From Reyranella sp. (lineage in GTDB: Bacteria > Pseudomonadota > Alphaproteobacteria > Reyranellales > Reyranellaceae): a stretch of 8,836 nucleotides of DNA. Under the pieces are notes generated by a model. It searched no databases and was not told the DNA's origin. It saw only the letters and a list, made by a program, of their open reading frames with translations. The stretch is taken from the NCBI GenBank assembly GCA_030681635.1, contig JAUXRT010000197.1, positions 1-8,836 on the forward strand, read 5' to 3'. Both the position numbers and the translations under genes were made by a program. Positions 6,583 through 8,836 of this stretch are shown piece after piece (positions within the stretch are counted from its first letter, which is position 1; every line of letters starts with the position of its first letter).

Positions 6583-7551
6583 CTATTCCACTCTTATGTT
6601 GGCACGACGGATGATCTCGCCCCAGCGATCCTTCTCGGACCGGCCGAAGGCGGCGAAGGCTTCGACACTCATGAGCTTCGGCGCGCCGCCCAGCGCGTCG
6701 AGCCGGGCCAGCACCTCGGGCGTGGCGGCGACGGCGTGGATGTCGGCATTGATCTTTTGCACCACCTCGGGCGGCGTGCCCTTCGGGGCATAGAAGCCGG
6801 TCCAGGTCGTGAGGGCCAAGTCGGGCAGGCCCGCCTCGGCTGCCGTCGGCAGGTCGGGCAACGCCGGCCAGCGTTCGGCATCGGTGAGCAGCAGTCCCTT
6901 CAGCGCACCGCGATCGATGGCGATCTTGGCGTTGGTCGTGTCGATCATCATGAAGGTGAGCAGCCCGCTCTGCACATCGGGGATGGCCTGCGGGTTGCTC
7001 TTGTAGCCGACATAGACCGCCTCGGCGCCGGCGGCCATCTTGTAGAGTTCCGACGCCACGCGTGCCGGCAGCGAGCCCGCGCCGAAATTGTGCTTGGTCG
7101 GCTCGGCTTTGAGCTTTGCCGTGAGGTCGGCCGCGCTCTTGAGCGGGCTCTTGGCGTCGACCAGCAGCACAAAGGGCGAGACGCCCATGCGCGTGATCGG
7201 CTCGAAGCTTTCGATCGGATCATAGGGCAGCTTGTCGTAGATCGCGGGATTGACCGCCTGGGTCATCGCCGAGGTGGCGAAGATCGTGAGCCCGTCGGGC
7301 TTGGCGCGCGCCACGTATTCCGCCGCAGGAATGCCGTTGCCGCCGCCCTTGTTGTCGATCACGACGGGCTGGCCCCACAGCGCCGACAGCCGCTCGGCAT
7401 AGACACGGGCGCTGATGTCGGTGGCGGCGCCGGCCGGAAACGGCACGACGAGCGTCACGCGGCCGGCCGGAAACTTCTGCGCCCGCACGATTGCCGGTGT
7501 CGCGAGGACCGCCGCACCGATCGCCACTCCGAACTGTCGCCTTCCGAACAT
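6583..7551 (-). CDS. Bug/TctC-family tripartite tricarboxylate transporter substrate-binding protein
   Basis: Predicted periplasmic solute-binding protein of the tripartite tricarboxylate transporter system, which captures a small organic acid or related ligand. It has 322 residues, the family norm. The N-terminus is a signal peptide with a twin arginine (GRRQFGV, residues 3-9), a hydrophobic stretch and an Ala-x-Ala-like cleavage site before Q25. The mature part starts with the typical VTLVVPFPAGAATDISAR (32-49). Further family features are GQPVVIDNKGGGNGIPAA (60-77), the YDPIESFEPITRM region (110-122), PDVQSGLLTFMMID (191-204) and GFYAPKGTPPEVVQKIN (252-268). The ATG has GAGG at good spacing. 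It is the first gene of the leftward operon and faces the iclR gene across the divergent promoter. No membrane subunits (TctA, TctB) are in the window, so it must share a transporter encoded elsewhere or serve as a sensor. Ligand unknown. Confidence 0.93.
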   Translation of the reverse strand: MFGRRQFGVAIGAAVLATPAIVRAQKFPAGRVTLVVPFPAGAATDISARVYAERLSALWGQPVVIDNKGGGNGIPAAEYVARAKPDGLTIFATSAMTQAVNPAIYDKLPYDPIESFEPITRMGVSPFVLLVDAKSPLKSAADLTAKLKAEPTKHNFGAGSLPARVASELYKMAAGAEAVYVGYKSNPQAIPDVQSGLLTFMMIDTTNAKIAIDRGALKGLLLTDAERWPALPDLPTAAEAGLPDLALTTWTGFYAPKGTPPEVVQKINADIHAVAATPEVLARLDALGGAPKLMSVEAFAAFGRSEKDRWGEIIRRANIRVE

Positions 7552-7585
7552 GTTTCCTCGTCAATTCTTCTTTGACGAAAAGATA

Positions 7586-7599
7586 GGCGCTTTTGCGCC
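7586..7599. repeat. Short inverted repeat GGCGC-TTTT-GCGCC
   Basis: Five-pair perfect arms flank a TTTT spacer in the divergent intergenic region, 34 bases upstream of the Bug-gene ATG. It may fold in the leader of the leftward transcript or be a second protein site. It is short enough that chance is a fair explanation in G+C-rich DNA. Confidence 0.3.
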
Positions 7600-7620
7600 G
7601 GTGTGCCGGGCCTAAGTCGA

Positions 7621-7643
7621 CATAATCCGTATTACGGAATATG
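7621..7643. promoter_or_regulatory. Putative IclR-family operator palindrome
   Basis: The core TCCGTATTACGGA (7626-7638) is a perfect palindrome centred on T7632. Beyond one mismatched pair (7625/7639) the symmetry continues four more bases on each side, giving 11-base arms with ten matches. The core half-site, ideal form ATTCCG, resembles the short A+T-centred palindromes bound by IclR-family regulators. It lies between the divergent genes and ends 7 bases before the iclR ATG, so it could control iclR itself and, about 70 bases upstream of its ATG, the Bug operon. Binding by this particular protein is inferred from position and symmetry. Confidence 0.7.
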
Positions 7644-7650
7644 ATCAGCC

Positions 7651-8379
7651 ATGTCCGCCATCGAGCCCGTGCGCCGCAGCTTCGCGATCCTCGAGGCGCT
7701 GAGCCGGCGCCCGCAGGGCACCATCGCTGCCCTGGCCGACGAAACCGGACTGCCGCGCCCCACCGTCGCGCGCCTGCTCAAGACGCTGATGGAGCTGGGC
7801 TATGCGACCCAGGTATCGCGCCATGACGGCTACCGCCTGACCGATCGTGTCCTGGGCCTCGCCCAGGGCATCCGCTTCATCGACCGCTTCGTCGACGCCG
7901 CGGCGCCGCACATGCAGCGCTTCACCCGCAAGCACGGCTGGCCGCTCTATCTCGCCGCGATGAGCCATCGCGCCCTCGTCATCCGCTACTCGACGGCGGC
8001 GGAGAGCCCGATGGCCTTCGAGCGTCTGGGGCTGCGCCGTCACAGCCCCATCCTCTCCGGCGCCGTCGGCCGCGCCTGGCTCGCTTTCTGTTCCGACGAG
8101 GAGCGGCGCGCGATCCTGCGCGATCTCGGCGTGCGCAACGATGCCGGCCTCGCCGCCGAGCTGGCGCAGATCCGCCGTGACGGCCACGCCTTCGCCGTCG
8201 TGGTGCGGCCAGCTATGCTGCAGGGCATCGCGGTGCCGGTTCTCAGTCAGGGCCGCGTGCTGGGCTGCGTGTCGATGCGCTTCACGCGCTCGGCGATGAG
8301 CGACACTGATGCCGGGGTCCGTTTCGGCCCCCTCCTCTCGGCGCTCGCGCGCGCCATCGCCAGCGACGCCGAGCGCTGA
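7651..8379 (+). CDS. IclR-family transcriptional regulator
   Basis: Predicted ligand-responsive DNA-binding regulator of 242 residues, the typical IclR length. The N-terminal winged helix-turn-helix (about 4-67) shows SFAILEALSRRPQGTIAALA, then the recognition segment GLPRPTVARLLKTLMELGY (33-51) and the wing GYRLTDRVLGLA (60-71). The C-terminal effector domain (about 80-240) carries LSGAVGRAWLAF (135-146) and AVPVLSQGRVLGCVSMRF (194-211), the usual core of the ligand pocket. The ATG at 7651 gives a conventional N-terminus; the ATG at 7641 is out of frame and inside the operator. The ribosome site is weak (GGAA about 11 bases away), suggesting low expression. It is divergent from the Bug-dioxygenase-HAD-oxidase operon and upstream of the sulfatase, so it probably controls both in response to the pathway substrate or an intermediate. 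Activator or repressor cannot be told from sequence. Confidence 0.93.
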   Translation: MSAIEPVRRSFAILEALSRRPQGTIAALADETGLPRPTVARLLKTLMELGYATQVSRHDGYRLTDRVLGLAQGIRFIDRFVDAAAPHMQRFTRKHGWPLYLAAMSHRALVIRYSTAAESPMAFERLGLRRHSPILSGAVGRAWLAFCSDEERRAILRDLGVRNDAGLAAELAQIRRDGHAFAVVVRPAMLQGIAVPVLSQGRVLGCVSMRFTRSAMSDTDAGVRFGPLLSALARAIASDAER

Positions 8380-8417
8380 ACCAATTATAGGAGAGGCAAC
8401 AGAGCTGGAGGAAAGCC

Positions 8418-8836
8418 ATGCCGACATTCGATCCCATCGCCTCGCCGACCGTGCGCAAGGCCGACCACCTCGAACCCGGTTTCGTGCATCAGGCCGACGT
8501 CGAGATCGCGGCGCGAAAAATGAAGGGACGCAAGAAGCGGCCCAACATCCTGATCTTTCTGATGGACGATGTCGGCTGGGGCGACTTCGGCTGCTACGGC
8601 GGCGGCGTCGCCGTGGGCGCCCCCACGCCCAACTTCGACAAGCTGGCCCGCCACGGCCTGCAGCTCACCTCCTGCTATTCCGAGCCCTCGTGCTCGCCGT
8701 CGCGCGCCACAATGGCCACCGGCCGGGTGCCCAACCGCCACGGCCTCCATCGTCCGCCGATGTACGGCGAGCCCGGCGGACTGCAGGGCGAGATCACCCT
8801 GCCGATGCTGCTGGGCGACGCCGGCTACACCACCCA
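8418..8836 (+). CDS. Sulfatase (arylsulfatase-like, formylglycine type), 5' part only
   Basis: The first 139 codons of a gene that runs off the window edge with no stop, so only about a quarter to a third of a normal sulfatase is visible. The family hydrolyses sulfate esters, releasing inorganic sulfate. After an unusual polar leader of about 40 residues come RPNILIFLMDDVGWGDFGCYG (41-61), with metal-binding D50 and D51, and PTPNFDKLARHG (69-80). The signature CSPSRATMATGR (92-103) follows, in which C92 would be converted to formylglycine and R96 is the conserved arginine. No signal peptide is visible, so the enzyme is probably cytoplasmic, like Pseudomonas AtsA. The ATG at 8418 has a strong GGAGG six bases upstream. 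It follows iclR after 38 bases on the same strand, so co-transcription is likely. A second SD-like AGGAGAGG lies at 8389-8396 without a start codon. Phosphonate-hydrolase-type activity is an alternative. Confidence 0.88.
   Translation, partial: MPTFDPIASPTVRKADHLEPGFVHQADVEIAARKMKGRKKRPNILIFLMDDVGWGDFGCYGGGVAVGAPTPNFDKLARHGLQLTSCYSEPSCSPSRATMATGRVPNRHGLHRPPMYGEPGGLQGEITLPMLLGDAGYTT

Larger units (their letters stand above)
7552..7650. promoter_or_regulatory. Divergent promoter region between the Bug operon and iclR
   Basis: These 99 bases separate two outward-facing genes, so both promoters must lie here or inside the neighbouring gene. Visible elements are the operator palindrome at 7621-7643, a small inverted repeat at 7586-7599, a CATAAT on the plus strand (7621-7626) that could be the iclR -10 and lies within the palindrome, and TATCTT on the minus strand (7585-7580) that could be the Bug-operon -10. 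No good -35 stands at the right distance from either, so the promoter assignments are tentative. Confidence 0.6.

Noticed and set aside
5455..7575. A 706-codon open frame on the plus strand opposite the HAD, dioxygenase and Bug genes
   Set aside because: It is rich in Arg, Asp, Gly, His and Val with no recognisable domain, and lies antisense to three genes with clear family motifs. Long antisense frames are expected in G+C-rich coding DNA.
7572..7577. TTGACG on the plus strand as a -35 for iclR
   Set aside because: The sequence 17 bases further on is GCGCCG, with no -10-like hexamer, so the pairing is not supported.
7645..8427. A 260-codon minus-strand frame opposite iclR
   Set aside because: Its composition is that of a mirrored high-G+C gene and no domain is recognisable, whereas the plus strand encodes a full IclR protein.
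8385..8750. A 121-codon minus-strand frame opposite the sulfatase start
   Set aside because: The plus strand carries the sulfatase metal and formylglycine motifs with a strong ribosome site; the minus frame has no family features.

Overview
The window is a compact, high-GC (roughly two thirds G+C by eye) bacterial chromosome segment. Its protein families, its gene order and the presence of a Bug-type (tripartite tricarboxylate) solute-binding protein suggest an alphaproteobacterium. A Reyranella/Rhodospirillales-like soil organism is my guess, with low confidence. Eleven protein genes are supported. Nine run leftward in an almost unbroken series. Two run rightward from a divergent promoter region near 7.6 kb, and the last of these is cut by the window edge. 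I see no RNA genes, insertion sequences, CRISPR arrays or prophage genes, and no gene-free stretch longer than 300 bases.

Left half (1-3570, minus strand): a conserved-looking energy-metabolism block. In transcription order it holds a 70-residue HIG1-like twin-membrane protein, a PduO-type ATP:cob(I)alamin adenosyltransferase, electron transfer flavoprotein beta (etfB) and alpha (etfA), and 3-hydroxybutyryl-CoA dehydrogenase. ETF carries electrons from acyl-CoA dehydrogenases to the quinone pool, the dehydrogenase works on 3-hydroxyacyl-CoA, and the adenosyltransferase makes the cofactor of methylmalonyl-CoA mutase. Together this suggests acyl-CoA/propionyl-CoA and respiratory metabolism. A 156-base leader before etfB carries a plausible promoter with a perfect TTGACA -35 and a small hairpin that displays an SD-like AGGAGGT in its loop.

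Right half (3613-8836): an accessory, probably catabolic cluster. On the minus strand a Bug solute-binding protein, a TauD/TfdA-type Fe(II)/2-oxoglutarate dioxygenase, a HAD phosphatase-like hydrolase and an LSD1/polyamine-oxidase-like flavin amine oxidase follow one another with gaps of 9 and 13 bases and then a 4-base ATGA overlap, so they look like one operon. On the plus strand an IclR-family regulator is followed 38 bases later by a formylglycine-type sulfatase. A near-perfect 23-base palindrome in the 99-base divergent region is the likely IclR operator.

The most interesting possibility is that the IclR-linked set (binding protein, dioxygenase, HAD hydrolase, amine oxidase, sulfatase) is an undescribed uptake and degradation pathway for an organic, perhaps sulfated or amine-bearing, compound. 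The dioxygenase keeps the TauD iron and 2-oxoglutarate residues but lacks most taurine contacts, so its substrate is probably not taurine. The pathway itself is inference.
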